From Roseibium sp. (GTDB lineage: Bacteria > Pseudomonadota > Alphaproteobacteria > Rhizobiales > Stappiaceae), in contig JAEPNV010000003.1 of the NCBI GenBank assembly GCA_017643215.1, forward strand, positions 366,326 through 430,325: a DNA stretch of 64,000 nt, read 5' to 3'. The notes under the pieces are model-generated. The model did no database searches. It saw only the letters and a program-made list of their open reading frames with translations, and was not told the origin of the DNA. The position numbers and the translations under genes were made by a program. Shown here one piece after another: positions 30,173-39,911 of the stretch; within the stretch, counting starts at the first letter, position 1, and the number at the start of each line of letters is the position of its first letter.

Positions 30173-30649
30173 ATGTTTCGTACACTGATTATGGTGATCG
30201 CCATCGCCTGTGTGTTTTCGACCACCGCGCTGGCCGGCCAGTCCGGCCGCTGGCACAGCGACACCATCAAAGGTTTCGACCGGTACTGGACGATCAACCG
30301 CGACGGCGCGCGGGTGACCATCTTTTGCAACGATCAGCGTCCGATCCTTGGCACCCTCATCAGCTTTGACATCGACGGCAAGCCGCCCAAACCGGGCTCC
30401 CTTGTCCGTATCGAACTCGACCGGCAGATGGTCAAATTCCGCGTCGACGAACGCGGCTTCATTCAGACCGATTGCGCCGCGTGCTCCGACAGTTTCGCAT
30501 ATTTTTGGCACCGCTTGCGGACATCGGCCAAGTTTGCGGTTCTGTTTGAAGACGACCGGTTCGCCGGCTTCTCGTTGCGGGGCGCGCGGGAGATCCTGCC
30601 ATCGAACGCGTGCAGGACAGACTGGGAAAAAACCCGGCGGCCGACCTGA
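30173..30649 (+). CDS. Secreted protein of unknown function
   Basis: 158 residues. A signal peptide (MFRTLIMVIAIACVFSTTALA, cut before Gly) precedes a soluble domain with three cysteines, IFCNDQ and CAAC. Read as beta-rich. I do not recognise the family. It is 87 bases past folB and in the same direction. Confidence 0.6.
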   Translation: MFRTLIMVIAIACVFSTTALAGQSGRWHSDTIKGFDRYWTINRDGARVTIFCNDQRPILGTLISFDIDGKPPKPGSLVRIELDRQMVKFRVDERGFIQTDCAACSDSFAYFWHRLRTSAKFAVLFEDDRFAGFSLRGAREILPSNACRTDWEKTRRPT

Positions 30650-30826
30650 CGCTCGGTTCGCGGCGTTTCGGCTGAATTGGCGATCTCAAGATCGATCGCG
30701 CACATGTGTGCCGCTCGTCACAGGCTGTCCTCAAATCCCCGGCATACTATGATCTGACTGGCGGCCGCAGCGGCTTGACGGCTGGTCCGAAGCCTCGCCG
30801 GCCGTCGGACAACAGGCGAGGATAAC

Positions 30827-31138
30827 ATGATGGCCCGAACAAAGGTAACGACACTGGCGCTTGCCCTTAGCATGCTCGCGGTCAGCACCGCAGCCGAAGC
30901 CCGGCCGGATCTAAGAACCATGACCTGCGCCAAGGCACAGGCGATGGTCAAACAGCGGGGCGCGGTCGTCTTCACGACCGGACACCACACCTACTCCCGG
31001 TTCGTGTCGAACATTCGCTATTGCGACTACTGGGAGGCGCTGTTCGTCCAATATGCCGCCACGCGGGACAATCCGCGATGCCCGGTCGCATATGAGTGCC
31101 GCGAGCCCCTGTTCAAACCCTTCGGGTGGGATGACTAA
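30827..31138 (+). CDS. Small secreted cysteine-rich protein
   Basis: 103 residues. A signal peptide ([18 protein letters not shown]) is followed by a short domain with [28 protein letters not shown] and cysteines near [16 protein letters not shown]. The [20 protein letters not shown] pattern is shared by small periplasmic proteins of rhizobia. Function unknown. Its stop overlaps the pccB stop by four bases. Confidence 0.7.
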   Translation: MMARTKVTTLALALSMLAVSTAAEARPDLRTMTCAKAQAMVKQRGAVVFTTGHHTYSRFVSNIRYCDYWEALFVQYAATRDNPRCPVAYECREPLFKPFGWDD

Positions 31139-32667
31139 AGCGGGATATTGTCGTGCTTCTTCCAGGGCAGCTCGACCTTTTTTGACCGCAGCAGCGCAAG
31201 CGCCCGGGCCACCCGGCGCCGGGTGGAGTGGGGCCGGATCACGTCGTCGATGTAACCGCGCTCGGCCGCGACAAACGGATTGGCGAACCGGTCCTCGTAG
31301 TCCTTCGTGCGCTGGGCGATCTTGTCCGGATCGCCGAGTTCGGCGCGATAGATAATCTCAACGGCGCCTTTGGCACCCATGACGGCGATCTCCGCCGTCG
31401 GCCAGGCGTAGTTGATGTCGCCGCGAATGTGCTTGGAGCTCATCACGTCATAGGCCCCGCCATAGGCCTTGCGGGTGATCACCGTGACCTTCGGAACGGT
31501 GGCCTCGGTAAATGCAAACAGCAATTTGGCGCCGTGCTTGATGAGCCCGCCATATTCCTGAGCGGTCCCAGGCAGAAAGCCGGGCACATCCACATACGTC
31601 ACGATCGGTATGCCGAAACAGTCGCAGAACCGGACGAAGCGCGCCGCCTTCCGGCTGGCATCGCTGTCCAGGACGCCCGCCAGAACCATCGGCTGGTTCG
31701 CCACGATGCCCACCGTCCGGCCTTCGATGCGCCCAAAGCCGGTGATGATGTTGGCCGCGAAACTCTCCTGGAGCTCGTAGAAATCGCCCTCATCGACCGT
31801 TTTAAGGACCAGTTCCTTCATGTCGTAAGGCTTGTTGGGGTTGTCCGGAATGAGCGTGTCGAGGCTCATGTCGATCCGGTGAGGATCATCGTGGCATTCG
31901 ATCTCAGGCACATCGGCCTGGTTGTGCATTGGGAGGAAGTCGATCAGCCGGCGCATCTCGTGAAGCGCCTCGACATCATTGTCGAATGCCCCGTCCGCGA
32001 TCGACGACTTGGTGGTGTGCACGGAGGCTCCGCCAAGTTCTTCCGACGTCACGGTCTCGTTGGTGACGGTCTTCACCACATCGGGGCCCGTGACGAACAT
32101 GTAAGAGGTGTCCCGAACCATGAAAATGAAATCGGTCATCGCCGGCGAATAGACATCGCCGCCCGCGCACGGCCCCATGATCAAGGAAATCTGCGGAATG
32201 ACGCCGGATGCCAAAACGTTGCGGGAGAACACCTCGCCATATCCGCCCAGCGCCGCGACCCCTTCCTGGATACGCGCGCCGCCGGCATCGAACAGGCCGA
32301 TCACCGGCGCCCGGTTGCGCAAGGCCATGTCCTGCAGTTTGGTCATTTTTTCCGCGTGCGCTTCCGACAGTGACCCGCCGAGCACCGTGAAGTCCTTGGA
32401 GAACACGTAGATCGTGCGGCCGTTCACAGTGCCCCAGCCGGTCACCACCCCGTCACCTGGAATATGCTGGCTGTCCATGCCGAAATCGGTGCAGCGATGC
32501 TGCTTGAACATGTCGAATTCTTCGAAGGTTCCCTCGTCGAGCAGAACCTCGATGCGTTCGCGCGCGGTGAGTTTGCCGCGCTTGTGCTGGGCCTCGATCC
32601 GGCGAAGGCCACCCCCCAACTGCGCCGTATCCCGGCGGCGTTCCAACTCGGCGAGGATTTCCTTCAT
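31135..32667 (-). CDS. pccB: Propionyl-CoA carboxylase, beta subunit
   Basis: 510 residues from the ATG at 32667, preceded by a GGGAGAG ribosome site; a start nine codons upstream is less likely. Carboxyltransferase of the biotin-dependent family. The conserved acyl-CoA and carboxybiotin binding pieces are [58 protein letters not shown] and the closing [14 protein letters not shown]. It works with PccA to make methylmalonyl-CoA from propionyl-CoA. Confidence 0.93.
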   Translation of the reverse strand: MKEILAELERRRDTAQLGGGLRRIEAQHKRGKLTARERIEVLLDEGTFEEFDMFKQHRCTDFGMDSQHIPGDGVVTGWGTVNGRTIYVFSKDFTVLGGSLSEAHAEKMTKLQDMALRNRAPVIGLFDAGGARIQEGVAALGGYGEVFSRNVLASGVIPQISLIMGPCAGGDVYSPAMTDFIFMVRDTSYMFVTGPDVVKTVTNETVTSEELGGASVHTTKSSIADGAFDNDVEALHEMRRLIDFLPMHNQADVPEIECHDDPHRIDMSLDTLIPDNPNKPYDMKELVLKTVDEGDFYELQESFAANIITGFGRIEGRTVGIVANQPMVLAGVLDSDASRKAARFVRFCDCFGIPIVTYVDVPGFLPGTAQEYGGLIKHGAKLLFAFTEATVPKVTVITRKAYGGAYDVMSSKHIRGDINYAWPTAEIAVMGAKGAVEIIYRAELGDPDKIAQRTKDYEDRFANPFVAAERGYIDDVIRPHSTRRRVARALALLRSKKVELPWKKHDNIPL

Positions 32668-32950
32668 TTTGCTCTCCCAACATGCAACTGGCACCGGGTG
32701 GTAGCATGCGAAATCCGCCGGGCAAAGTCAGCACAAGGGCGAAGGCCGTCCGAAGGCGGAGTTTGGATCGCTCATCATGCTTCCAAGAGGCCGGCTGCGA
32801 CAGCATGAACGCCGAGTGCAACGTGAACCCGCGACACGCAACCACTTTGCTCTGCTTACGAATTAGGCACTGGCGCACACTTAATCGGCTTGGGTTGCAT
32901 TTTCAGCTCTGTCATGGTTGCCTGAAAAAAGAGCGACAAATGGGGAGTTC

Positions 32951-34375
32951 ATGTCGGCCGAGCGGACCTTTTTCAACGAAATGCTTGATCAAAGCGGGCA
33001 ACCACGTCCAGCTTACTCCAAGCTCAATGATTGGCTTGAGTCCAAACCTCCCAATTTCTTGACACGGAAGAGCCGCGAGGCGGAGACGATTTTCCGGCGC
33101 CTCGGGATTACTTTTGCGGTCTACGGCTCTGACGAGGCGACCGAACGACTGATCCCCTTCGATCCGATCCCCCGGATCCTGTCGGCATCGGAATGGCGCA
33201 AGCTCTCGACCGGGATCGACCAGCGGGTTCGCGCGCTCAACGCCTTTCTGCACGATATCTATCACCGGCAGGAAATCATTCGCGCCGGGCGTATTCCGGC
33301 TGATCTCGTGTTGCAAAACGAGGCGTTTCTGCCGGAGATGGTCGGATTCACCCCCGCGCGGAAAGTCTATGCGCACATCATCGGAACCGATCTGGTCCGG
33401 GTGGCGGAGAATGAGTTCTATGTGTTGGAGGACAACACGCGTACGCCGTCCGGGGTGTCCTATATGATGGAAAACCGGGAAACGATGATGCGCATGTTTC
33501 CCGAACTCTTTCAGATCCACCGCGTTGCGCCGGTCGAACATTATCCCGAAGCCCTGCGCCAGACGCTGGAAAGCGTCGGGCCGGACCCGGCAAAGTCGGA
33601 GCAGACCGTCGTCGTGCTGACGCCGGGGATCTACAATTCAGCCTATTTCGAACACGCCTTCCTCGCCGATTCCATGGGTGTGGAGCTCGTCGAGGGCCGC
33701 GATCTATTTGTCGATGAGGGCAAGGTGTTCATGCGCACCACGCGCGATCCACAACAGGTCGACGTGATTTACCGGCGGATCGACGATGCGTTTCTCGACC
33801 CGCTCAGCTTCCAGCCGGACTCCATGCTCGGCGTCCCGGGCCTGTTCGACGCTTACCGGGCCGGCAACGTCACGATCTGCAACGCGCCCGGCACGGGCAT
33901 TGCCGACGACAAGGCGATCTACGCCTATGTTCCGGACATCATTGAATTCTACACCGGCCAAAAGCCGATCTTGAACAATGTCCCGACTTGGAACTGTGCC
34001 CGCGAGGAAGATCTGGCCTATGTCCTCGACAACCTAGCCGACATCGTCGTCAAGGAGGTCCATGGCTCCGGCGGTTATGGCATGTTGATCGGACCGACGG
34101 CGTCAAAGCGTCAGATCGCCGAATTCCGCAAGATCCTCACCGCCAATCCGGGAAACTACATCGCCCAGCCGACGCTGGCCCTGTCGGCGTGCCCGACCCA
34201 TGTGGCCACAGGCGTTGCGCCGCGTCACGTCGACCTGCGCCCGTTCGTCCTGATCGGCGACCAGGTCCGCATCACGCCGGGGGGACTGACCCGCGTCGCG
34301 CTCAAAAAGGGCTCGCTGGTGGTGAATTCCAGCCAGGGTGGCGGCACGAAGGACACCTGGGTGTTGGAGGACTGA
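32951..34375 (+). CDS. Circularly permuted ATP-grasp protein (Anbu cluster)
   Basis: 474 residues from the ATG at 32951, with GGGGAG just upstream. It belongs to the circularly permuted type 2 ATP-grasp family: DRVNT-like loop LEDNTRTPSGVSYMMENRE, IVVKEVHGSGGYGMLIGP and AQPTLALS. Such proteins are predicted ligases that attach a peptide or amine through an acyl phosphate. It is first of four genes that recur together with Anbu peptidase; the next gene begins six bases after its stop. The substrate is not known. Confidence 0.9.
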   Translation: MSAERTFFNEMLDQSGQPRPAYSKLNDWLESKPPNFLTRKSREAETIFRRLGITFAVYGSDEATERLIPFDPIPRILSASEWRKLSTGIDQRVRALNAFLHDIYHRQEIIRAGRIPADLVLQNEAFLPEMVGFTPARKVYAHIIGTDLVRVAENEFYVLEDNTRTPSGVSYMMENRETMMRMFPELFQIHRVAPVEHYPEALRQTLESVGPDPAKSEQTVVVLTPGIYNSAYFEHAFLADSMGVELVEGRDLFVDEGKVFMRTTRDPQQVDVIYRRIDDAFLDPLSFQPDSMLGVPGLFDAYRAGNVTICNAPGTGIADDKAIYAYVPDIIEFYTGQKPILNNVPTWNCAREEDLAYVLDNLADIVVKEVHGSGGYGMLIGPTASKRQIAEFRKILTANPGNYIAQPTLALSACPTHVATGVAPRHVDLRPFVLIGDQVRITPGGLTRVALKKGSLVVNSSQGGGTKDTWVLED

Positions 34376-34381
34376 CCGGCC

Positions 34382-35332
34382 ATGCTTGGAAGAACGGCCT
34401 CCTCGCTTTACTGGATGTCTCGGTATCACGAGCGCGCCCAGAACATCGCGCGCATGCTTGAGGTGGCCAACAGAAGCACCATGGTGGCGCACGGCACGTT
34501 AAGTTCCATCGACGATTGGCGCGTCGCGCTTCTCAGTTCGGGCTGCGATCTGGGGTACCAGGCCAAGATCGGGGATGTCAGCCCGCGCGGCGTGACCTCT
34601 TACATGATCTTCGACAAGGACAATCCATCCAGCGTTCGCGTGTGCCTGGAACAGGCCAGAAACAACGCCCGCTCCGTGCGCACCGGAATCACGGCCGAAC
34701 TCTGGGAGGCGATCAACACGACCTGGATCGAGTTCGCTGACGTCAATCCGCAATCGATCACCCAGGACAGACTGCCGGAGTTTTTGTCCTGGATCAGTCA
34801 GCGGTCACATCTGTTCCGCGGCGCGTTGCTCAACACGGTACTGCGCGACGACGGGTATCATTTCAGCCAGCTTGGCAACTTTGTCGAACGCGCCGACAAC
34901 ACCGCACGGGTCCTAAACACCCAGTATTGGGTGCTTCTTCCCGACAGCGATGTGATCGGTGACGGTTCCATGGAGCGCCATCAGTGGACCGGCATCTTGC
35001 GCGCGCTTTCTGGAAGGCGCAGCTACCGGTTCGCCTATCCCAAAGCCAGGCTCACCGCCTTCAACATCGCCGAGTTTCTGATCCTCAGAAAGGAAATGCC
35101 CCGTTCCCTTGCCTATTGCTACGACTGGATTGATGATGTCTCGGACGACCTTGCCCAATTCTACGGCGGTCGCCAGCCAAGCCTCGATATGGCCGCCGAC
35201 ATCTGGCGGACCTTGTGCCAGACCGAAATGCGGGACATTTATCAAAATGGCCTGCACGACTTCCTCACCGATTTTATCGGGCGCAACAATGCCTTCTCTC
35301 ACCAGCTCTCAAAAGACTATAATTTTGCGTAA
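34382..35332 (+). CDS. Alpha-E domain protein (Anbu cluster)
   Basis: 316 residues, all helical, matching the alpha-E family (MLGRTASSLYWMSRYHERAQNIARMLEV, NFVERADNTARVLNTQYW, QWTGILRALSGRRSYRF). The family has no established activity and nearly always lies beside the permuted ATP-grasp gene, with which it is sometimes fused. Second gene of the cluster. Confidence 0.92.
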   Translation: MLGRTASSLYWMSRYHERAQNIARMLEVANRSTMVAHGTLSSIDDWRVALLSSGCDLGYQAKIGDVSPRGVTSYMIFDKDNPSSVRVCLEQARNNARSVRTGITAELWEAINTTWIEFADVNPQSITQDRLPEFLSWISQRSHLFRGALLNTVLRDDGYHFSQLGNFVERADNTARVLNTQYWVLLPDSDVIGDGSMERHQWTGILRALSGRRSYRFAYPKARLTAFNIAEFLILRKEMPRSLAYCYDWIDDVSDDLAQFYGGRQPSLDMAADIWRTLCQTEMRDIYQNGLHDFLTDFIGRNNAFSHQLSKDYNFA

Positions 35333-35358
35333 CCGCGCCCGCCGTTCCGGACTTTAAA

Positions 35359-36174
35359 ATGCGCCTGACTGTTCGACATACAACCCGCTACCGCTATGAC
35401 AGCCCGCTGGCCAATGCCATGCAGCAGCTGCGCCTGACGCCAAATTCGGGCGCCGGCCAGACAATCTCCGAATGGGCAATTGACGCCCCCGGCATTCACC
35501 GGGCGACGACCTACCGGGATGCGTTCGACAATCTGGTTCATATGGTCTCCAGCGATAAGACCATCGAGCAGGTCGAAATCACCGCGCGGGGCGTGGTCGA
35601 TACCGACGACATTCACGGTGTGATCGGATTTGAGCGCGGAGCGGCACCCACCCGGATCTTTACCCGGGTCACGCCCCTCACCCGGGCGAACCAGGCCATC
35701 CGCCGGCTGGCCAACCATGTGAACGCAGAGGATCCAGTGTCCGGCTTTCACGACCTGATGGCCACGATCCGGGAAAAGGTCGACTACAAGGTCGGCGTGA
35801 GCGAAACCCACGCGACCGCCGTTTCCGCGCTCGCGGCCGGTGAGGGCGTCTGCCAGGACCATGCCCACATCTTCATCGCCGCCGCCCGGGCCATCGGCTA
35901 CCCCGCACGCTACGTCTCCGGATATCTCCTGCTTGAAGAAGAGCAGGCCTCCGAGGCCCACCATGCCTGGGCCGAAGTGTTCGTGCCGGACCTTGGCTGG
36001 GTCGGGTTCGACATATCCAACGGGATTTGCCCCACCGACCACTACATCCGCTTGACCACAGGGCTCGACTCGCGTTCCGCTGCTCCCATTCGCGGCATCC
36101 GTTTCGGTGGAACGGACGAAAATCTTCAGGTGGAAGTGGATGTCTTGCAGAGCGCCTCTCAACAGCAGCAATAG
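35359..36174 (+). CDS. Transglutaminase-like cysteine peptidase (Anbu cluster)
   Basis: 271 residues. An N-terminal beta domain (MRLTVRHTTRYRYDSPLANAMQQLRLTP) is followed by a transglutaminase fold with triad Cys165 (GVCQDHAHIF), His202 (AHHAWAEV) and Asp218 (GFDISNG). It could cleave or join a peptide made by the ATP-grasp protein. Third gene in the cluster; the cellular substrate is unknown. Confidence 0.93.
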   Translation: MRLTVRHTTRYRYDSPLANAMQQLRLTPNSGAGQTISEWAIDAPGIHRATTYRDAFDNLVHMVSSDKTIEQVEITARGVVDTDDIHGVIGFERGAAPTRIFTRVTPLTRANQAIRRLANHVNAEDPVSGFHDLMATIREKVDYKVGVSETHATAVSALAAGEGVCQDHAHIFIAAARAIGYPARYVSGYLLLEEEQASEAHHAWAEVFVPDLGWVGFDISNGICPTDHYIRLTTGLDSRSAAPIRGIRFGGTDENLQVEVDVLQSASQQQQ

Positions 36175-36267
36175 AAGCTGTGGGGCCTGCCGCTCATATC
36201 GGCGCCTTTGTTGCCCGCGCGGGCGCATCTTGCGCTTATGCCTGCCGGCAAGTGGCTGGAGACCCCA

Positions 36268-36999
36268 ATGACCTATTGCGTGGGACTGAAGCTGGACCGG
36301 GGCCTGGTGTTTGCCGCCGACACCCGCACGAATGCCGGCGTCGATAACGTCGCCACGTTCAAAAAACTGCACACCTGGGAAAAGGCCGATGACCGGGTTC
36401 TGGTGCTCATGTCGGCCGGCAATCTGGCCGTCACCCAAGCGGTCGTCTCGCTGCTCTCCGAACACATCGTGCAAGCCGGTGACGGCAAGCCGACGCTCAT
36501 GACCGTCGACACCATGTTCCAGGCCGCGCGCCTGGTGGGCAGCGCCGTTCGAGAGGTGCATCAAATTGACGGCGAAGCGCTGGCTGCCTCCGCAGACAGC
36601 TTCATGGTCACGCTCATTCTGGGCGGCCAGATCAAGGGGGAAGCCCCGCGGCTGTTCCAGATTTACGCCGCCGGCAATTTTATCGAAGTGTCCGAGGACA
36701 CGCCGTTTTTGCAGATCGGCGAGCACAAATACGGCAAACCAATCCTTGACCGGGTGACGCGCCGCGACATGCGCCTGGGCGAAGCCGCAAAAATGGTGCT
36801 TTTGTCGTTCGATTCCACGCTGCGCTCGAACCTGTCGGTCGGCATGCCGATCGATCTGTTTCTGTACAACACGGACAGCTTTTCGTCTGAGCGTCAGCGG
36901 CGCATTGAACAGGACGATCCGTATTTTCAAAAACTGTCCGGCGCCTGGTCTGAAAAACTGCGCCAGGCCTTTGCCGACATCGAGGAATTTGACGTCTGA
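36268..36999 (+). CDS. Anbu proteasome-type peptidase
   Basis: 243 residues from the ATG at 36268. Removing Met exposes Thr, the N-terminal nucleophile of Ntn hydrolases (MTYCVGLKLDRGLVFAADTRTN). Asp18 (mature Asp17) and Lys32/Lys33 (FKKLHTW) lie where the catalytic partners sit. The length and sequence are those of Anbu (bacterial proteasome homologue), an ancestor-like relative of HslV and 20S beta subunits. No unfoldase gene is nearby. Last gene of the four-gene cluster. Confidence 0.92.
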   Translation: MTYCVGLKLDRGLVFAADTRTNAGVDNVATFKKLHTWEKADDRVLVLMSAGNLAVTQAVVSLLSEHIVQAGDGKPTLMTVDTMFQAARLVGSAVREVHQIDGEALAASADSFMVTLILGGQIKGEAPRLFQIYAAGNFIEVSEDTPFLQIGEHKYGKPILDRVTRRDMRLGEAAKMVLLSFDSTLRSNLSVGMPIDLFLYNTDSFSSERQRRIEQDDPYFQKLSGAWSEKLRQAFADIEEFDV

Positions 37000-37018
37000 T
37001 TGCCGCCGCGTCCACCCG

Positions 37019-37792
37019 TTATCCCTCGGCCAAAATCAGCGCGGCGGCGTTGAACTCGGTGCGTTTATAGGCCCGCATTTGCGCCGCTTCCGCGTCCTCG
37101 CCCCACCGCTCGATGTTCCAATCCTCTTCGATATGGGCCGCGTTCCAAACCTCGTCGGCCGGAAGATGTTCATGGGCAAGCGCCAACGCCAGAACAGCCG
37201 ATCCGGTCAAAGTCGTCACCGTGTGAAAGGCGGTCAGATGAAGCGGGTTGAGCGCATCGAGCCTGGCGCGAAACTCTGTCATCAAGGCATCGGACTGTTC
37301 GGCATGCATGAGGCCTTCAACAAGGACGAAGCGGTGTCCGAGTACGCCTTCCGCCCAAGCCAAGACCGGATCCCATGTCGCCGCCTGACGGGCGACAAGC
37401 GCGTCCGGATCGTTGGCGCGGTAACACAGCGCGTCTGTCCCCGCGAACCGGGTCAGTTCATCGGCAACTTCGGTAAACCGAACGGTCACTGCATCCTGGG
37501 CGGAATTGGCGATCCGGGTCAGTGGCATGCGGCCCGGATCGATCTCCGTTTCCTGGGCGTTCCATTCCCGCGCAACCGCCTCGGCGAGCGCCGCCGTCGG
37601 CAACAGCAAGGTTTTCAGGGCCGGTGTCTTGACCGGCCGGCCATCGAGGTGAATCGCAAATCCTGATTCGCCCTCAACGGCTTCGGCGGATTTGTAGAAC
37701 CGTTTTGGCAACTCGCGCCGCGACAATTCGCGCGCCCGTTGCTCCGGATCCTTTGCCGTGGCCTGTTCGAGCGATTCCAGATAGTCACGCAT
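37019..37792 (-). CDS. ATP12 family F1-ATPase assembly chaperone
   Basis: 257 residues. ATP12 signature pieces RFYKSAEAV, IHLDGRPVKTPALKTL, PLTRIANSAQD, LCYRANDP and LTAFHTVTTLTGSAVLALAL are all present. In mitochondria ATP12 escorts the F1 alpha subunit; the bacterial proteins are presumed to assist F1 assembly. Its start overlaps the stop of the HAD gene by one base, so the two are translationally coupled. Confidence 0.92.
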   Translation of the reverse strand: MRDYLESLEQATAKDPEQRARELSRRELPKRFYKSAEAVEGESGFAIHLDGRPVKTPALKTLLLPTAALAEAVAREWNAQETEIDPGRMPLTRIANSAQDAVTVRFTEVADELTRFAGTDALCYRANDPDALVARQAATWDPVLAWAEGVLGHRFVLVEGLMHAEQSDALMTEFRARLDALNPLHLTAFHTVTTLTGSAVLALALAHEHLPADEVWNAAHIEEDWNIERWGEDAEAAQMRAYKRTEFNAAALILAEG

Positions 37793-38472
37793 CAGAGTGT
37801 TTCCGCCTCTTCGACCAGCACCCGCGCCAGCACCGCGTCAAGGTCGTCGAAGTGGTCGATGACGTCAAAGGCTCCCGCCCGCCGGAGCGCCGGTTCGTCG
37901 TGATACCCCCAACTGACCCCGATCGCCTGGACCCCCGCGGCACGTGCCATTTCCATGTCGAAACTCGTGTCACCCACCATGACAACCGCCGCCGGCTCCA
38001 CGCCGGTTTCTCGGACCGCCCGGTGGATCATGTCCGGGTGCGGCTTCGACGGCGAGGTATCGGCCGTCTGGATGGTGACGAACCGGCCGTGAAGATCATG
38101 GGTCTCGATCATGTGCGTGACGCCGCGCCGCGCCTTGCCCGTTGCAATACCAAGGAGCATATCGTCTTGCTCGGCCAACCGATCAAGCGCCTCCCGTGCC
38201 CCCCGATAGAGCGGATCAAAATCATCGCCCGCGTCCCGCCGCGCGATCTTTTCAGTTCGATAGGCATCCGCCATCGCCGGCGCCAGATGTGCCTTACCGG
38301 GTCCGATCAGTTCGGCGAACGCGCGCTCCAGGGAAAGGCCGACGATCGAAAGCGCCGTCTTGCGATCGGGCATCGCCAGCCCCACCGCTTCAAAGCCGAC
38401 TTCGAGCCCATGCAGGATCGTGTTCTGGCTGTCGACCAGTGTGCCGTCGCAATCGAAAATGACCAGGTTCAT
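37792..38472 (-). CDS. HAD-IA family phosphatase (phosphoglycolate phosphatase-like)
   Basis: 226 residues. Nucleophile Asp7 and acid/base Asp9 in FDCDGTLVDS, Thr in GIATGK, Lys in SKPHPD, and the metal aspartates in VGDTSFDME are complete. The cap is helical (subfamily IA). The substrate is uncertain: phosphoglycolate or a sugar phosphate is typical. It is coupled to atp12. Confidence 0.9.
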   Translation of the reverse strand: MNLVIFDCDGTLVDSQNTILHGLEVGFEAVGLAMPDRKTALSIVGLSLERAFAELIGPGKAHLAPAMADAYRTEKIARRDAGDDFDPLYRGAREALDRLAEQDDMLLGIATGKARRGVTHMIETHDLHGRFVTIQTADTSPSKPHPDMIHRAVRETGVEPAAVVMVGDTSFDMEMARAAGVQAIGVSWGYHDEPALRRAGAFDVIDHFDDLDAVLARVLVEEAETL

Positions 38473-38627
38473 GACCCGTTCGGTTCTCCCTCGTTTGCCA
38501 TCTTGACCCGCATGTGGCCGGTTTTGCGGGTCCGGTCAAGGGCCCGGAGGCGCGCGTCGCTCCCTCGACTTGGCGGGCGCGGGCCGCTATGCAGGAGGCG
38601 CATGTCACCCTGCCCCGGAGCCCGCCC

Positions 38628-38798
38628 GTGACCAAGATCATCCTGGTCCTTTTGTTTTGCCTGGCCGCAATCCAGGTCATCAAACCGCTTGGCTGGCCGG
38701 GACTGAAAAAACGTTCAGACGCGTGGAAGCTGGTCGCCGGCGCTGTCTCGGCGACGTTTGTGGCCCTGATCCTGACAGCGCTGTTTCAGGGATTTTGA
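38628..38798 (+). CDS. Small membrane protein
   Basis: 56 residues from the GTG at 38628, with GGAG seven bases upstream. Two hydrophobic helices (IILVLLFCLAAIQVI and LVAGAVSATFVALILTALF) flank a short loop KPLGWPGLKKRSDAWK. The pattern resembles small rhizobial proteins of unknown function. It lies alone on the plus strand between minus-strand genes. Confidence 0.65.
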   Translation: MTKIILVLLFCLAAIQVIKPLGWPGLKKRSDAWKLVAGAVSATFVALILTALFQGF

Positions 38799-38801
38799 CA
38801 C

Positions 38802-39803
38802 TCACTCGGGATCGTCCGTCTCCGGGTCATAGTCTGACACTTCGAAGCCCAAGAGGTTCCAGGTCTGCTGCATGTGCGGCGGCAGCGGTGCGGAAACGTC
38901 GATCACGCCGTTTCCGGAGGGGTGCGGGATGACGATCCGGCGGGCGAGAAGATGCAGGCGGTTCTGGATGCCGCCCGGCAGTTCCCAGTTCTCGATGTTG
39001 AAGTACTTGTCGTCGCCGATGATCGGATGGCCGATATGGGCAGCGTGCGCGCGCAACTGGTGGGTCCGTCCGGTCACCGGCTTCATGGTGACCCAGGAGA
39101 GTTTTTGGGCCGACTGTTCGAACACGGAATAGAGTGAGACGGCATGTTGGGCATCGTCCTCCCCGTGCCGGGCAACCTTCATGCGCTCCTCGCCTTCGTC
39201 GCGGGCAAGATAGGTTGAAATCCGCCCCTGGCGCGGCTTGGGCACACCGGCGAGCATCGCCCAGTAGATCTTGCGGGTGTTCCTGTGCCGGAACGCTTTA
39301 GTCAGCTCCTGCGCCGCCTTGCGTGTCTTGGCGACCAGGATGATGCCGGAGGTTTCGCGATCAAGGCGATGCACCAGTTTCGGCTTTTCGCCCTTCTTGT
39401 TGGCAAACGCCGCCAGCATGCCATCGAGATGACGCTTCAGGCCCGAGCCGCCTTGAACGGCCAGTCCCGCGGGCTTGTTGAGCACCATGACCTGGCTGTC
39501 CTCAAAAAGCAGCATGTCCTCGACCGCCGCCTTGTCGTCGGCCAGGAGTTTGGAGGATTTCGGCCGGGCATTTTTCTTGTCGTCCGCCGGCAGCTCAACG
39601 CCCAAGGGCGGTATCCGGATCATTTGGCCGGTCGCGATCCGTGTGTTGCTCTCCGCCCGTTTTCCGTCGATGCGCACCTGGCCGGTGCGAAGCAGTTTTT
39701 GCAGCCGCCCGAATCCAAGGCCTGGATAGTGGGCCTTGAACCACCGATCCAGCCGCATTCCCGCTTCGTCGGCGGTGACGGTCTTTTGCTCAACAGCGGA
39801 CAT
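38802..39803 (-). CDS. RluA-family (RluC/RluD-like) pseudouridine synthase
   Basis: 333 residues. An N-terminal S4 RNA-binding domain (about 14-70; RLDRWFKAHYPGLGFGRLQKLLRTGQVRIDG) is followed by the catalytic domain with Asp148 in HRLDRETSG, and the conserved PVTGRTHQLRAH later. It isomerises uridine in 23S rRNA; the exact site is not predictable. Its order with crcB, HAD and atp12 is conserved in alphaproteobacteria. Confidence 0.92.
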   Translation of the reverse strand: MSAVEQKTVTADEAGMRLDRWFKAHYPGLGFGRLQKLLRTGQVRIDGKRAESNTRIATGQMIRIPPLGVELPADDKKNARPKSSKLLADDKAAVEDMLLFEDSQVMVLNKPAGLAVQGGSGLKRHLDGMLAAFANKKGEKPKLVHRLDRETSGIILVAKTRKAAQELTKAFRHRNTRKIYWAMLAGVPKPRQGRISTYLARDEGEERMKVARHGEDDAQHAVSLYSVFEQSAQKLSWVTMKPVTGRTHQLRAHAAHIGHPIIGDDKYFNIENWELPGGIQNRLHLLARRIVIPHPSGNGVIDVSAPLPPHMQQTWNLLGFEVSDYDPETDDPE

Positions 39804-39911
39804 TGTTGTTCTTTCGCATCACCAGCGGGAATGATCAGGTCAAGCCGCGGCTGAAGATCCTGAATGCCCGCGTATAGGCCGATTTCACGCCATTTGAAAG
39901 GGCGTGCGGGA

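Noticed and set aside
29462..30511. 350-codon extension of pccA upstream of its ATG
   Set aside because: It runs antisense through folB and has no biotin carboxylase similarity; the family start MFSKILIANRGE is at 29461.
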